Positions 1 to 8,163 of a stretch of DNA of 64,000 nucleotides are shown piece by piece. Origin of the DNA: Streptomyces sp. NBC_01428 (lineage in GTDB: Bacteria; Actinomycetota; Actinomycetes; Streptomycetales; Streptomycetaceae); the NCBI RefSeq assembly GCF_036231965.1, contig NZ_CP109499.1, positions 8,060,001-8,124,000 on the forward strand, written 5' to 3'. A program made the position numbers and the translations under genes. Each line of letters begins with the position of its first letter. Within the stretch, counting starts at the first letter, position 1. Below the pieces are notes generated by a model that saw only the letters and a program-made list of their open reading frames with translations, did not search any database and was not told where the DNA came from.

Positions 1-1452
1 AGTGCCCGGCGGACTCCGGCGCGACGCGCGGTCGACTACCGCGAGCGCTCCTGGACGTACGCGGAACTCGACGAGGCCGTCTCCCGCGCGGCGACCGTGC
101 TGCTCGGCGAGGGGCTGGCCCCCGGCGACCGGGTCGGCGCCTACGGGCACAACTCGGACGCCTACCTCATCGGTTTCCTCGCCTGCGCCCGCGCCGGCCT
201 CGTGCACGTGCCGGTGAACCAGAACCTGACCGGCGACGACCTCGCCTACATCGTCGGGCAGTCGGGCAGCGCCCTTGTGCTGACCGACCCCGACCTCGCC
301 GGGCGACTGCCCGACGGCGTACGGACCCTGCCGCTGCGCGACGCCGACGACTCGCTCCTCGCCCGCCTGGACACCGCCCCGCCGTACGACGGGGACGAGC
401 CGCGCGGGGACACGCTCGTGCAGCTGCTCTACACCTCGGGCACCACCGCGCTGCCCAAGGGCGCGATGATGACGCACCGGGCCCTCGTCCACGAGTACCT
501 GAGCGCGATCACCGCCCTCGACCTGAGCGCCGGGGACCTCCCCGTCCACGCGCTGCCGCTGTACCACTCGGCGCAGATGCACGTGTTCCTGCTGCCGTAC
601 CTCGCGATCGGCGCGACGAACACCATCCTCGACGCGCCGGACCCCGGGCAGCTCTTCGACCTGATCGAGGCGGGCCGCGCCGACAGCCTGTTCGCCCCGC
701 CCACCGTGTGGATCGGCCTGTCCAACCGCCCCGACTTCGCCGACCGCGACCTGAGCGGACTGCGCAAGGCGTACTACGGCGCCTCGATCATGCCGGTGCC
801 CGTCCTGGAGCGGCTGCGCGAGCGGCTGCCGAAGCTCGCCTTCTACAACTGCTTCGGGCAGAGCGAGATCGGCCCCCTCGCCACCGTCCTCGCCCCCGAC
901 GAGCACAAGGGCCGCATGGATTCCTGCGGACGTCCGGTCCTCTTCGTGGACGCACGGGTGGTCGACGAGGACGGCAAGGACGTACCGGACGGGACACCCG
1001 GTGAAGTCGTCTACCGTTCACCGCAGTTGTGCGACGGCTACTGGGACAAGCCCGAGGAGACGGCGGACGCGTTCCGTGACGGCTGGTTCCACTCGGGCGA
1101 CCTCGCCGTGCGGGACGCCGACGGCTACTTCACCGTCGTGGACCGGGTGAAGGACGTCATCAACTCCGGTGGCGTACTGGTCGCCTCACGCCAGGTCGAG
1201 GACGCCCTCTACACCCACGAGCAGGTCGCCGAGGTCGCGGTGATCGGGCTCCCCGACGAGCGCTGGATCGAGGCCGTCACCGCGGTCGTCGTGCGGCGCG
1301 GCGACGTCTCCGAGGCCGAACTCGTCGCCCACGCGCGGGAGAAGCTCCCTCACTTCAAGGCGCCCAAGCGGGTCCTCTTCGTGGACGAACTGCCCCGCAA
1401 CGCCAGCGGGAAGATCCTCAAGCGCGAACTGCGCGACCGCTGGGGGTCCTGA
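1..1452 (+). CDS. Acyl-CoA synthetase (AMP-forming), 5' end missing
   Basis: This adenylate-forming enzyme activates a carboxylic acid to acyl-AMP and then acyl-CoA in the cytoplasm. The frame is open from the first base (SWTYAELDEAV in front of GEGLAPGDRV), so the start lies before the window. The P-loop-like motif LLYTSGTTALPKG is encoded near 424-462. The motif GWFHSGDLAV, with the ribose-binding Asp, lies near 1081-1110. The hinge region reads DRVKDVINSGG, and the catalytic C-terminal lysine is in SGKILKREL. The family is usually 500-550 residues, so only about 30-60 residues are probably missing. The acyl substrate cannot be told from the sequence. It converges on the MDR oxidoreductase on the other strand, with a 38-bp gap. 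Confidence 0.9.
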   Translation, partial: SARRTPARRAVDYRERSWTYAELDEAVSRAATVLLGEGLAPGDRVGAYGHNSDAYLIGFLACARAGLVHVPVNQNLTGDDLAYIVGQSGSALVLTDPDLAGRLPDGVRTLPLRDADDSLLARLDTAPPYDGDEPRGDTLVQLLYTSGTTALPKGAMMTHRALVHEYLSAITALDLSAGDLPVHALPLYHSAQMHVFLLPYLAIGATNTILDAPDPGQLFDLIEAGRADSLFAPPTVWIGLSNRPDFADRDLSGLRKAYYGASIMPVPVLERLRERLPKLAFYNCFGQSEIGPLATVLAPDEHKGRMDSCGRPVLFVDARVVDEDGKDVPDGTPGEVVYRSPQLCDGYWDKPEETADAFRDGWFHSGDLAVRDADGYFTVVDRVKDVINSGGVLVASRQVEDALYTHEQVAEVAVIGLPDERWIEAVTAVVVRRGDVSEAELVAHAREKLPHFKAPKRVLFVDELPRNASGKILKRELRDRWGS

Positions 1453-1490
1453 CCCGGCACCGGGGATCCACGGCACCGCGAGCCGGGGGG

Positions 1491-2513
1491 TCAGTTCGGG
1501 GACGGGACCTGCGTGCGGTCCCGCACGATGATCTTGCCGGTGTTCTCCCCGCGCAGCATGCCCAGGAACGCCTCCACGATGTGCTCGAACCCGTCGACGA
1601 CCGTCTCGTCCGGAACGAGTCGGCCGCTCTGCAGATGCGGCACCGCGAACGCGTACAACTCCTCCTGCAGATCCAGGTGGTTGCTGACCAGGAAGCCCTC
1701 CATGCGGATGCTCTTCTCCACGATGTCCGCGTAGTCGAAGCGCGGGGGCGGCGCGTCGGGGGTGTTGTACTGGCTGATCGTGCCGACGCGGACGACGCGC
1801 CCGAACGTGCGCAGCACGCCCACGGCAGCGGCCAGTTGCTCGCCGCCGACGTTGTCGACGAACACGTCGATGCCGTCCGCCGCGGCCTCGCCGAGCAGGA
1901 CGGCCGCGGGCCCGTCGTGATAGTCGAAGGCCGCGTCGAAGCCCACCTCCTTCATCAGGTGGGCGGCCTTCGCGGCCGAGCCCGCGCTGCCCACGAGCCG
2001 TCCGGCGCCCAGCAGCCGGGCGAACCGTCCGCTCGCCGTGCCGACCCCGCCCGCGGCGGCCGACACGAACAGGTCCTCTCCTTCCCGCAGCCGCGCGATC
2101 CGGGTCAGGCCCACGTAGGCGGTCAGGCCGGTGCCGCCGAGGACGCTCAGGTACGCGGTCGGCGGGACCCCGTCGAAGCGGGGCAGCCGTCGGACCTCCT
2201 CGGGGGTGACGACCGCGTGGGTGCGCCAGCCCCGCCGGTGGAACACGATCTCGCCCTCGGTCAGCAGGGGAGTGCGCGAGGCGATCACCCGTCCGATGGA
2301 GCGGCCCTCCAGCGGTACGCCGAGCGCGAAGCCGCCGGGCACGTCGTCCATCATCTCGCGGTGGTACGGGTCGACGGACCAGTAGAGGTTCTCCACGAGC
2401 GCGCTGCCGGCCGCGGGGGCCGGAAACGGGGACGCGACGAAGGCGAAGTGCCCGGCGGTGGGAAAGCCGTGGGGGCGGGCGGTCTGGTGCACGGTGAGCG
2501 CGGTCTCGTTCAT
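1491..2513 (-). CDS. NADP-dependent MDR oxidoreductase (curcumin/prostaglandin reductase type)
   Basis: This is a zinc-free medium-chain dehydrogenase/reductase of 340 residues, the usual length of the leukotriene B4 dehydrogenase/CurA group. That group reduces the double bond of alpha,beta-unsaturated ketones with NADPH. An N-terminal GroES-like part (VDPYHREMMDD, in which the CurA family usually has DPYMRGRM) is followed by a Rossmann domain with the nucleotide loop AAAGGVGT. No zinc-ligand cysteines are seen. The ATG at 2513 (MNETALTVHQ) was chosen although the frame is open far upstream, because homology begins there. A LysR regulator is divergent 99 bp away, with a LysR-type box between them, so that regulator probably controls this gene. 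The substrate is unknown. Confidence 0.85.
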   Translation of the reverse strand: MNETALTVHQTARPHGFPTAGHFAFVASPFPAPAAGSALVENLYWSVDPYHREMMDDVPGGFALGVPLEGRSIGRVIASRTPLLTEGEIVFHRRGWRTHAVVTPEEVRRLPRFDGVPPTAYLSVLGGTGLTAYVGLTRIARLREGEDLFVSAAAGGVGTASGRFARLLGAGRLVGSAGSAAKAAHLMKEVGFDAAFDYHDGPAAVLLGEAAADGIDVFVDNVGGEQLAAAVGVLRTFGRVVRVGTISQYNTPDAPPPRFDYADIVEKSIRMEGFLVSNHLDLQEELYAFAVPHLQSGRLVPDETVVDGFEHIVEAFLGMLRGENTGKIIVRDRTQVPSPN

Positions 2514-2579
2514 GCCCGGACCGTAGGGCGGGAATGCCCCTCGCGGGCAGCCCGTTGGCCTCATGCGACGCACCGATCC

Positions 2580-2594
2580 ATGAGCAGTTCTCAT
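2580..2594. promoter_or_regulatory. LysR-type operator in the divergent intergenic region
   Basis: ATGAGCAGTTCTCAT is an interrupted palindrome with perfect 5-bp arms. It fits the LysR-family T-N11-A rule exactly (T, GAGCAGTTCTC, A). It lies 18 bp before the GTG of the LysR gene and 66 bp before the start of the oxidoreductase, a typical place for autoregulation plus control of the divergent target. Seen in the sequence; binding is inferred. Confidence 0.55.
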
Positions 2595-2612
2595 ACATGA
2601 GGTGAGCGCCCC

Positions 2613-3572
2613 GTGGCCCGCACGACCGACTCCGATCTCCTCCCGCAGGAACTGCGCGTCCTGGTGGCGGTCGCGGACACCGGCGCCTTCTCGGCCGCCG
2701 CCGGCACACTCGGCACGACCCAGTCCGCCGTCTCCCACTCGGTGCGTGGCAGCGAACGCAAGATCGGTGCCGTCCTCTTCGAACGCGGCCGCGCCGGAGC
2801 CCGCCCCACCCCCGCCGGCGAGCGGGCCGTCGCCCACGCCCGCCGCGTCCTGCGCCTGCTGGACGTCCTGACCGCCGAGGCACGCGACGCGGCCCGGCCC
2901 GACACCGCGCGGGGGGAACTGCGGATCGCGGCGTTCCGCAGCGCGGCACTCCACCTCCTGCCGGACGTCCTCGGGAGACTGCGCGCCCGACACCCCGGGA
3001 TCGAGCCACGGGTGCGGATCGTCCGCGAGCTGGGGCGCGGCACCGCGGGCGAAGTCGTCGACGGGAAGGCCGACTTGGCCATCGCCACACTGGGCGGCTC
3101 CGTCCCGCTTCCACCGGGCCTGGTCACCAGGGAACTCCTCGAAGAGCCGTATGCCCTCGTGCACGCGACGGGCCACCGGTCCCCGCGCGCCCTGCCGCTG
3201 GTCGACTGGGCCGAGAACTGCGGCTCGGGAACCCGCGACTGGTGGGCCGCGCAGGACTGGATCCCGAAGGCGACCGTCGAGGCCGAGGACGACGGTGCGG
3301 TGCTCTCCCTGGTGAGCGGGGGGCACGGTATGGCGATCATGCCCGCGCTCTCCCTGGTCGGAGCACCGGACTCCGTCGCGATCACCGATCTGGGCCCGCG
3401 GCGTCCGACACGCCGGATCGGCTACGTCACCACCACCGAACTGGCCGCATCCGCCGTCGTGCGCGCCCTGGTGAGAGAGCTGCGAGCCGCCGCCCCGGTC
3501 GTGCGAGCCTCCCCGGCGGTGGGCCCCGACCTCCTCGTCGGCGGTAAGTGGCATACGGTGCAAGGGAGTTAG
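2613..3572 (+). CDS. LysR family transcriptional regulator
   Basis: This is a one-component DNA-binding regulator of 319 residues, typical for the family. The N-terminal winged helix reads ELRVLVAVADTGAFSAAAG with TQSAVSHSVRGSERKIG as recognition helix and wing. A periplasmic-binding-protein-like effector domain follows from about residue 92 (GELRIAAFRSAALHLLP). The GTG at 2613 was chosen because it gives the standard short N-terminus before the HTH. It is divergent from the MDR oxidoreductase with a T-N11-A palindrome between them, so autoregulation and control of that neighbour are likely. The effector is unknown. Confidence 0.9.
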   Translation: MARTTDSDLLPQELRVLVAVADTGAFSAAAGTLGTTQSAVSHSVRGSERKIGAVLFERGRAGARPTPAGERAVAHARRVLRLLDVLTAEARDAARPDTARGELRIAAFRSAALHLLPDVLGRLRARHPGIEPRVRIVRELGRGTAGEVVDGKADLAIATLGGSVPLPPGLVTRELLEEPYALVHATGHRSPRALPLVDWAENCGSGTRDWWAAQDWIPKATVEAEDDGAVLSLVSGGHGMAIMPALSLVGAPDSVAITDLGPRRPTRRIGYVTTTELAASAVVRALVRELRAAAPVVRASPAVGPDLLVGGKWHTVQGS

Positions 3573-3732
3573 GGGCACGGAAGTCCGTACAACCCTCTCG
3601 CCGTCGGATGGGTCGCAGGGGGCATCGGGGCTTCCGAGGGGGATCCGGGTGGACGGCAGGTTCCGATCCCTCCGGCGGATGACGCCCATGTCGCCCCCGA
3701 GCCGGACCACAGTCGAATCGGGGGCGGATTCC

Positions 3733-4752
3733 GTGCTGCGCATCCACTTCACGCACGAGGACTTCACCCGCCTCCGGGTGGCGGGCACACCCGACCCGCT
3801 CTGGGAGATCGCCTGCAGCCTGCACCGCCTCCAGACCACCCGCGGACGCTGGGCGTACGCGGACTGGTACCGCACCACCCGGGACACCCTCGCGGGCACC
3901 GGACTCGGCGCGGCGGTCCGGCGCCTTCTCATCCCGGTCCTGCCCCGCGCGTCGTACTTCCCCGACTGCCTCACCCCGTACGAGGCGGTCGACGGGCTGG
4001 ACAGGGGACTTGCCGCGATCGTCGACACGCCGCCCGCCCGCGTCGCCCGGGAGGTGAGCAGACTCGACCGGCTGGGCGCGGCCCCGCCGTGGGCTCCCCG
4101 GCTGGTGGAGCGCGGCACCCGTGAAGAGCTCGTCAGGGCCATGCGCGCGTACCACGAAGCGGTCATCGCACCTCACCACGACCGCGTCTGCGCCGCGATC
4201 GCCGGGGAGCGCGCCCTGTGGGCACGGCGGACCCTCGACTCGGGCATCGACGGGCTGCTCGCCGGGCTGTCGCCGGTCATGCGCTGGCACTCCCCGGTGC
4301 TGCACGTCGACTACGTGGAGGACCGCGACCTGTATCTCGACGGTCGCGGACTGCGCCTCGTCCCGTCCTACTTCTGCTGGCAGTTACCGATCTCGATGGC
4401 CGACGGCGCCCTGCCTCCGGTGCTCGTCTACCCCCTCGCCGACTCCCGGCCACCCGCCGCCGCCCCGCCCGCGGACGCCCCGCTCGCCGCGCTGCTGGGC
4501 GGGACCCGGGCCGCCGCCCTGCGGTCCCTGGCCGTCGGCGCCACCACCTCGGAACTGGCACGTTTCCTCGGGGTCTCGCCCTCCACCGCCACGCACCACA
4601 CCACCGTGCTGCGCGACGCGGGTCTGATCACCAGTCGGCGGTGGCACAACATCGTGCTCCACACGCTCACGCCGCTGGGTGCGGCGGTGCTCCGCCGGAC
4701 AACGGCGGCACCGGGAGGCTCGTCGGCCACAAGCGTCGACTTTCGGTCATGA
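3733..4752 (+). CDS. ArsR-type winged-helix regulator (DUF5937 family) with a TTA codon
   Basis: This is a probable cytoplasmic transcription factor of 339 residues. The long N-terminal part matches the DUF5937 type seen in Streptomyces regulators, and a C-terminal winged helix (TSELARFLGVSPSTATHHTT, then LRDAGLITSRR) is of the ArsR kind. I prefer the GTG at 3733 (VLRIHFTHEDFTRLRV), because the residues encoded from 3649 onward are low-complexity and family members start at this LRIHF segment; 3649 and 3679 are possible alternatives. Codon 218 (4384-4386) is TTA, which in Streptomyces needs the developmental tRNA BldA, so the protein may appear only late in growth. No effector or target is evident; the neighbours are not obviously related. 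Confidence 0.75.
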   Translation: MLRIHFTHEDFTRLRVAGTPDPLWEIACSLHRLQTTRGRWAYADWYRTTRDTLAGTGLGAAVRRLLIPVLPRASYFPDCLTPYEAVDGLDRGLAAIVDTPPARVAREVSRLDRLGAAPPWAPRLVERGTREELVRAMRAYHEAVIAPHHDRVCAAIAGERALWARRTLDSGIDGLLAGLSPVMRWHSPVLHVDYVEDRDLYLDGRGLRLVPSYFCWQLPISMADGALPPVLVYPLADSRPPAAAPPADAPLAALLGGTRAAALRSLAVGATTSELARFLGVSPSTATHHTTVLRDAGLITSRRWHNIVLHTLTPLGAAVLRRTTAAPGGSSATSVDFRS

Positions 4753-5008
4753 CAGCGTCCGCGGCAGGCGCAGCGTGTCCCGGCGGCCCCACCGGACCCA
4801 CCGTTCGCTCGGGCACCGCTGGAGCAAGGGAGTCCGCCGCCTGGCCGGGCACTTTCGAGGACGGTCGAACGCCGTGGTCCGCAGGGGCCCGCTCTGCGAG
4901 CGTCTGCGGCGTGCACCCCGGACGCGGCGCCACCGCCCGTCCGGAACCGCGGTCCCGTCCACGCGTGTGTGGGCTCGGCCGAAGACCGGAAGACCGAAAA
5001 GGGGAAGC

Positions 5009-5422
5009 ATGACCAGAGCCATCGCCGCCGGCGCGTTCGCACTCGTCTCCGCAGCGACCTGTCTGACGTTCGCTCCCGCGGCCTCCGCCGCTCCGCAGGC
5101 CTGCGTGACCTCGACGCTCACCACCGGGGCCAACCAGGGCGTCGGAACCGTCCGCAACAAGTCGGCCACGAGCAGCTGTGGCGACCTCAACCTCACCTAC
5201 TCCGACGACTCGACCTCCCCGTACGGGGACTACTACGCCGGCCGGCTGCGCAACTCCAGCGGTGTCTGGCACACCTGCAGCAAGGGCTACGTCTGGGCCT
5301 CCGACGGCAGTCACAGCGTCAACGACTCCACGTACTGGCTGTGCACCGACGTCTCGGACAACACACCGTTCACGGTGGCGAGCCAGCTCGACGGCGGCGA
5401 CTCCGTCAAGATCACGCACTGA
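5009..5422 (+). CDS. Small secreted protein of unknown function
   Basis: This is a 137-residue exported protein. The signal peptide runs from MTRAIAAGAFALVSAATC to an AXA-type site (SAAPQACV). The mature domain is rich in Ser, Thr, Tyr and Asp, and its few cysteines (QACV, SSCGDL, HTCSKG, WLCTD) could form two disulfides. The ATG follows AGGGGAA at a good distance, and a strong terminator follows the stop. I do not recognise the family. A spore-associated-protein-A-like fold was considered but the motifs do not fit. Presumably it is a cell-surface or extracellular protein. Confidence 0.75.
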   Translation: MTRAIAAGAFALVSAATCLTFAPAASAAPQACVTSTLTTGANQGVGTVRNKSATSSCGDLNLTYSDDSTSPYGDYYAGRLRNSSGVWHTCSKGYVWASDGSHSVNDSTYWLCTDVSDNTPFTVASQLDGGDSVKITH

Positions 5423-5460
5423 CCGGGGGCCGATCGTCCGCCGCCCGGTTCCACGCGCCA

Positions 5461-5496
5461 CGGGGGTGCCGTCGGCTCACGCCGATGGCACCCCCG
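5461..5496 (+). terminator. Intrinsic terminator after the small secreted protein
   Basis: A 16-bp GC-rich stem (5461-5476 with 5481-5496, one G-U wobble) closes a TCAC loop 38 bp after the stop codon. There is no U-tract, as is usual for Streptomyces terminators. Confidence 0.7.
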
Positions 5497-5550
5497 CCCG
5501 GGGCGGACCAGGGGGAGGGGCGAGTGGAGAGAGATGGGGGAGTGATGCGG

Positions 5551-6612
5551 ATGGTCCACCCGGCCGACCAGCACCGGTTCCCGGCCCGACACCGGGACCG
5601 GCCCCGTACCGGGGCGCGGTGGCAGATCCCGAGCCCCCTCCGGCGCCCGGCCACGCTGCGCGTCACCTTCGCAGCCATCGCCGCCCTGGTCACCGCGGCC
5701 TGTGCGGCGGACCCCGCCCCGACCGCGGACCCCACCCCGCCCGCACCGGTGTCCGCCGCCCGTCTCAGCGCCGCACTGCCGGACGACCCGGTCCGCATGG
5801 TGCTGCCCGCCACCGGCGCCGAGACCCGCTGGACCCAGGGCCTCGACGTCTTCGTCCGGCAGGAGGCCCGCGCCGTCGCGGCGTCGTGCGCCCACGATCA
5901 CGGGACCGAGCCCCCGACGCAGGATCCGGTCACGTTCATCCGGTACTACGAACTCCCCGACCTGGACTTCGTCACCCGGCACGGAATGAGCGGGAGCGCC
6001 GCGGTGCCCGTCGTCACGCCCGGCCCCGTGCGGACCGACACCGGGGCGCGGTCCGGGAAGGGGAGCGAGCGTCTCATCGGACGGGGGAGCGACGACGGGA
6101 AGGAGAAGGGGAGCGGAGCCGGGAGGGGGAAGAGGGGCGGCGCCGGTGATGCCGGCGACACCGCCGTCGTGCGCCGCTGCGTGACCGAGGGGACGGCGGC
6201 CGCCACCGCGCTGCGCGACACCTACGCCGCCCTCCAGGGCCAGTGGTTCGGCACCCTCGTCCCCCTGCGCCACGACCCCGCCGTGCTGCGCGCCCTGCGC
6301 ACCCTGCCGGGCTGCCTCGCCCGACGCGGGATCCGGGTCCGCGACGAGAACGGTTTCTTCGCCCTCGCCGACGCGCGGCAACAGACCACCCCCGCCGACC
6401 GGCTGCCCTCCGTCGAACGCGCCCTCGGCAGCGCCTACGCGGACTGCATGCGCCCCGTCGAGGCCGTCCGCGAACCGGCCCGCCTGCGGCTGCGTGCCCG
6501 CTTCCTCGCCGACCACGCCGCCGAGGTCCGCACCCTGCGCGCGAACCTGCTCCCGGCCCTCCGCCGGGCCGCGAAGGCGCACGGTCTGCGCCTCGTCTTC
6601 CCTGCTCCGTAG
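5551..6612 (+). CDS. Putative lipoprotein with a low-complexity insert
   Basis: This is an exported protein of about 353 residues. A basic N-terminus (RRPATLRVTF) and a hydrophobic stretch end in LVTAACAAD, a plausible though not ideal lipobox, followed by a Pro/Thr linker (PAPTADPTPPAPV). The middle holds a Gly/Lys/Ser/Arg-rich charged insert near 6040-6160 that looks unstructured. The C-terminal part is helical with cysteines at CVTEG, PGCLAR and YADCMRP. ATG 5551 has GGGGGAG 8 bp upstream; GTG 5524 and ATG 5545 are in frame and also possible. The function is unknown. It converges on the phenylacetate-CoA ligase. Confidence 0.65.
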   Translation: MVHPADQHRFPARHRDRPRTGARWQIPSPLRRPATLRVTFAAIAALVTAACAADPAPTADPTPPAPVSAARLSAALPDDPVRMVLPATGAETRWTQGLDVFVRQEARAVAASCAHDHGTEPPTQDPVTFIRYYELPDLDFVTRHGMSGSAAVPVVTPGPVRTDTGARSGKGSERLIGRGSDDGKEKGSGAGRGKRGGAGDAGDTAVVRRCVTEGTAAATALRDTYAALQGQWFGTLVPLRHDPAVLRALRTLPGCLARRGIRVRDENGFFALADARQQTTPADRLPSVERALGSAYADCMRPVEAVREPARLRLRARFLADHAAEVRTLRANLLPALRRAAKAHGLRLVFPAP

Positions 6613-6660
6613 CCGTACCGGCAGGATCAGGGGCCCATCGGACCCGCGAGCGGGCTTCGT

Positions 6661-6700
6661 CTCCGGCGGGGAGCGGCGGGCGATCAGCGGTCCGCCGGAG
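6661..6700. terminator. Possible bidirectional terminator between convergent genes
   Basis: Perfect 9-bp arms CTCCGGCGG (6661-6669) and CCGCCGGAG (6692-6700) enclose a 22-nt loop, between the lipoprotein stop and the paaK stop. The long loop makes this a weak call. Confidence 0.35.
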
Positions 6701-6712
6701 CGCCGAGCCCTC

Positions 6713-8020
6713 TCACGGACGCCGGCGCAGGTCGACGATCCGCTTCAGCTTGCCCACCGACCGTTCCAGCGACTCCGGTTCGACGATCTCCACGTCCGCG
6801 GAGACGCCGATGCCGTCCTTGATGGCCCTGCCGATCGTCCGGGCGGCGGCCTCGCGCTGTTCGGGGGTCGCGCCGGAGCGGGCCTCCGCGCGCACGGTCA
6901 GCGCGTCCATGCGGCCCTCGCGGGTCAGCCGGAGCTGGAAGTGCGGGGCGACCCCCGGTGTCCGCAGCACGATCTCCTCGATCTGCGTCGGGAACAGATT
7001 GACCCCGCGCAGGATCACCATGTCGTCGCTGCGGCCGGTGATCTTCTCCATCCGGCGGAAGACCCGGGCCGTGCCCGGCAGCAGCCGGGTCAGGTCCCGC
7101 GTCCGGTAACGGATCACCGGCATGGCCTCCTTGGTCAGCGAGGTGAACACCAGCTCGCCCTCCGCGCCGTCGGGGAGCAGCTCTCCGGTGATCGGGTCGA
7201 CGACCTCCGGGTAGAAGTGGTCCTCCCAGACGTGCAGACCGTCCTTGGTCTCCACGCACTCCTGGGCGACGCCGGGACCGATCACCTCGGAGAGGCCGTA
7301 GATGTCCACCGCGTCGATCGCGAACCGCTCCTCGATCTCGCGCCGCATCTCCTCGGTCCACGGCTCGGCCCCGAAGATCCCGACCCGCAGCGAGGTGCTC
7401 CGCGGGTCCACGCCCTGCCGTTCGAACTCGTCGAGGAGGGTCAGCATGTACGACGGCGTCACCATGATGATCCGGGGCTTCAGGTCCTGGATCAGCTGGA
7501 CCTGACGTGCCGTCATGCCGCCGGACGCGGGGATCACCGTGCAGCCGAGGCGTTCGGCGCCGTAGTGCGCGCCGAGTCCGCCGGTGAACAGGCCGTACCC
7601 GTAGGCGACATGGACGATGTCGCCGGGACGCCCGCCCGCCGCGCGGATCGAACGCGCCACCATGTCCGACCACATGGACAGGTCGTTCTCCGTGTACCCC
7701 ACGACGGTGGGCCGACCGGTCGTCCCGCTCGACGCGTGCAGCCGACGGATGCGGTCCTGCGGCACGGCGAACATCCCGTACGGGTAGTTCGCGCGCAGGT
7801 CCGCCTTGACCGTGAAGGGGAAGCGGGACAGGTCGGCCAGCGAGCGGCAGTCGTCGGGGCGCAGGCCCGCCTTGTCGAACGACTCCCGGTAGAAGGGCAC
7901 GTTCTCGTACGCGTGCCGCAGTGACGCGCGCAGCCGCTCCAGCTGGAGCGAGCGCAGTCCCTCCGCGTCGAGCCGCTCGCCCGCGTCGAGCAGGCCCTTC
8001 GGATCCGTGGAGTCCGTCAT
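6713..8020 (-). CDS. paaK: Phenylacetate-CoA ligase
   Basis: The enzyme activates phenylacetate (or a related aryl acid) to its CoA thioester with ATP, the entry step of aerobic phenylacetate breakdown. At 435 residues it matches the PaaK family, which is shorter than FadD. Signatures are LHASSGTTGRPTVVGYTEND (the AMP-binding motif), DIYGLSEVIGPGVAQEC, and the flexible C-terminal domain with GVNLFPTQIEEIVL. The ATG at 8020 follows GGGAGAAG; an in-frame ATG at 8044 has no better site. The ring-epoxidase genes (paaABCDE) are not nearby, so this is a detached ligase. A 20-bp palindrome 35 bp upstream is probably its operator. Confidence 0.9.
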   Translation of the reverse strand: MTDSTDPKGLLDAGERLDAEGLRSLQLERLRASLRHAYENVPFYRESFDKAGLRPDDCRSLADLSRFPFTVKADLRANYPYGMFAVPQDRIRRLHASSGTTGRPTVVGYTENDLSMWSDMVARSIRAAGGRPGDIVHVAYGYGLFTGGLGAHYGAERLGCTVIPASGGMTARQVQLIQDLKPRIIMVTPSYMLTLLDEFERQGVDPRSTSLRVGIFGAEPWTEEMRREIEERFAIDAVDIYGLSEVIGPGVAQECVETKDGLHVWEDHFYPEVVDPITGELLPDGAEGELVFTSLTKEAMPVIRYRTRDLTRLLPGTARVFRRMEKITGRSDDMVILRGVNLFPTQIEEIVLRTPGVAPHFQLRLTREGRMDALTVRAEARSGATPEQREAAARTIGRAIKDGIGVSADVEIVEPESLERSVGKLKRIVDLRRRP

Positions 8021-8054
8021 CGCCACTTCTCCCTCACCAACCATGCCATTCCGG

Positions 8055-8074
8055 ACGACCGATCATTCGGTCGT
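8055..8074. promoter_or_regulatory. 20-bp palindromic operator upstream of paaK
   Basis: ACGACCGATCATTCGGTCGT has perfect 8-bp arms around a 4-bp centre. The ACCGA-N4-TCGGT core is of the kind bound by TetR-family repressors, including PaaR-type regulators of phenylacetate genes. It lies 35 bp upstream of the paaK start. No TetR gene is adjacent, so the regulator would be encoded elsewhere. Confidence 0.55.
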
Positions 8075-8163
8075 GCTGTTCCGGATCAGTAATTCAGGTG
8101 GAGCCGCGTCCGTGCAAGGGGTCCGTCGGCGGTTTTTCCCGGAGCGGGGTGGTGAGGAGGCCC

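Noticed and set aside
5009..5422. Spore-associated protein A (SapA)
   Set aside because: Size and secretion fit, but the cysteine and aromatic pattern I can recall for SapA does not match.
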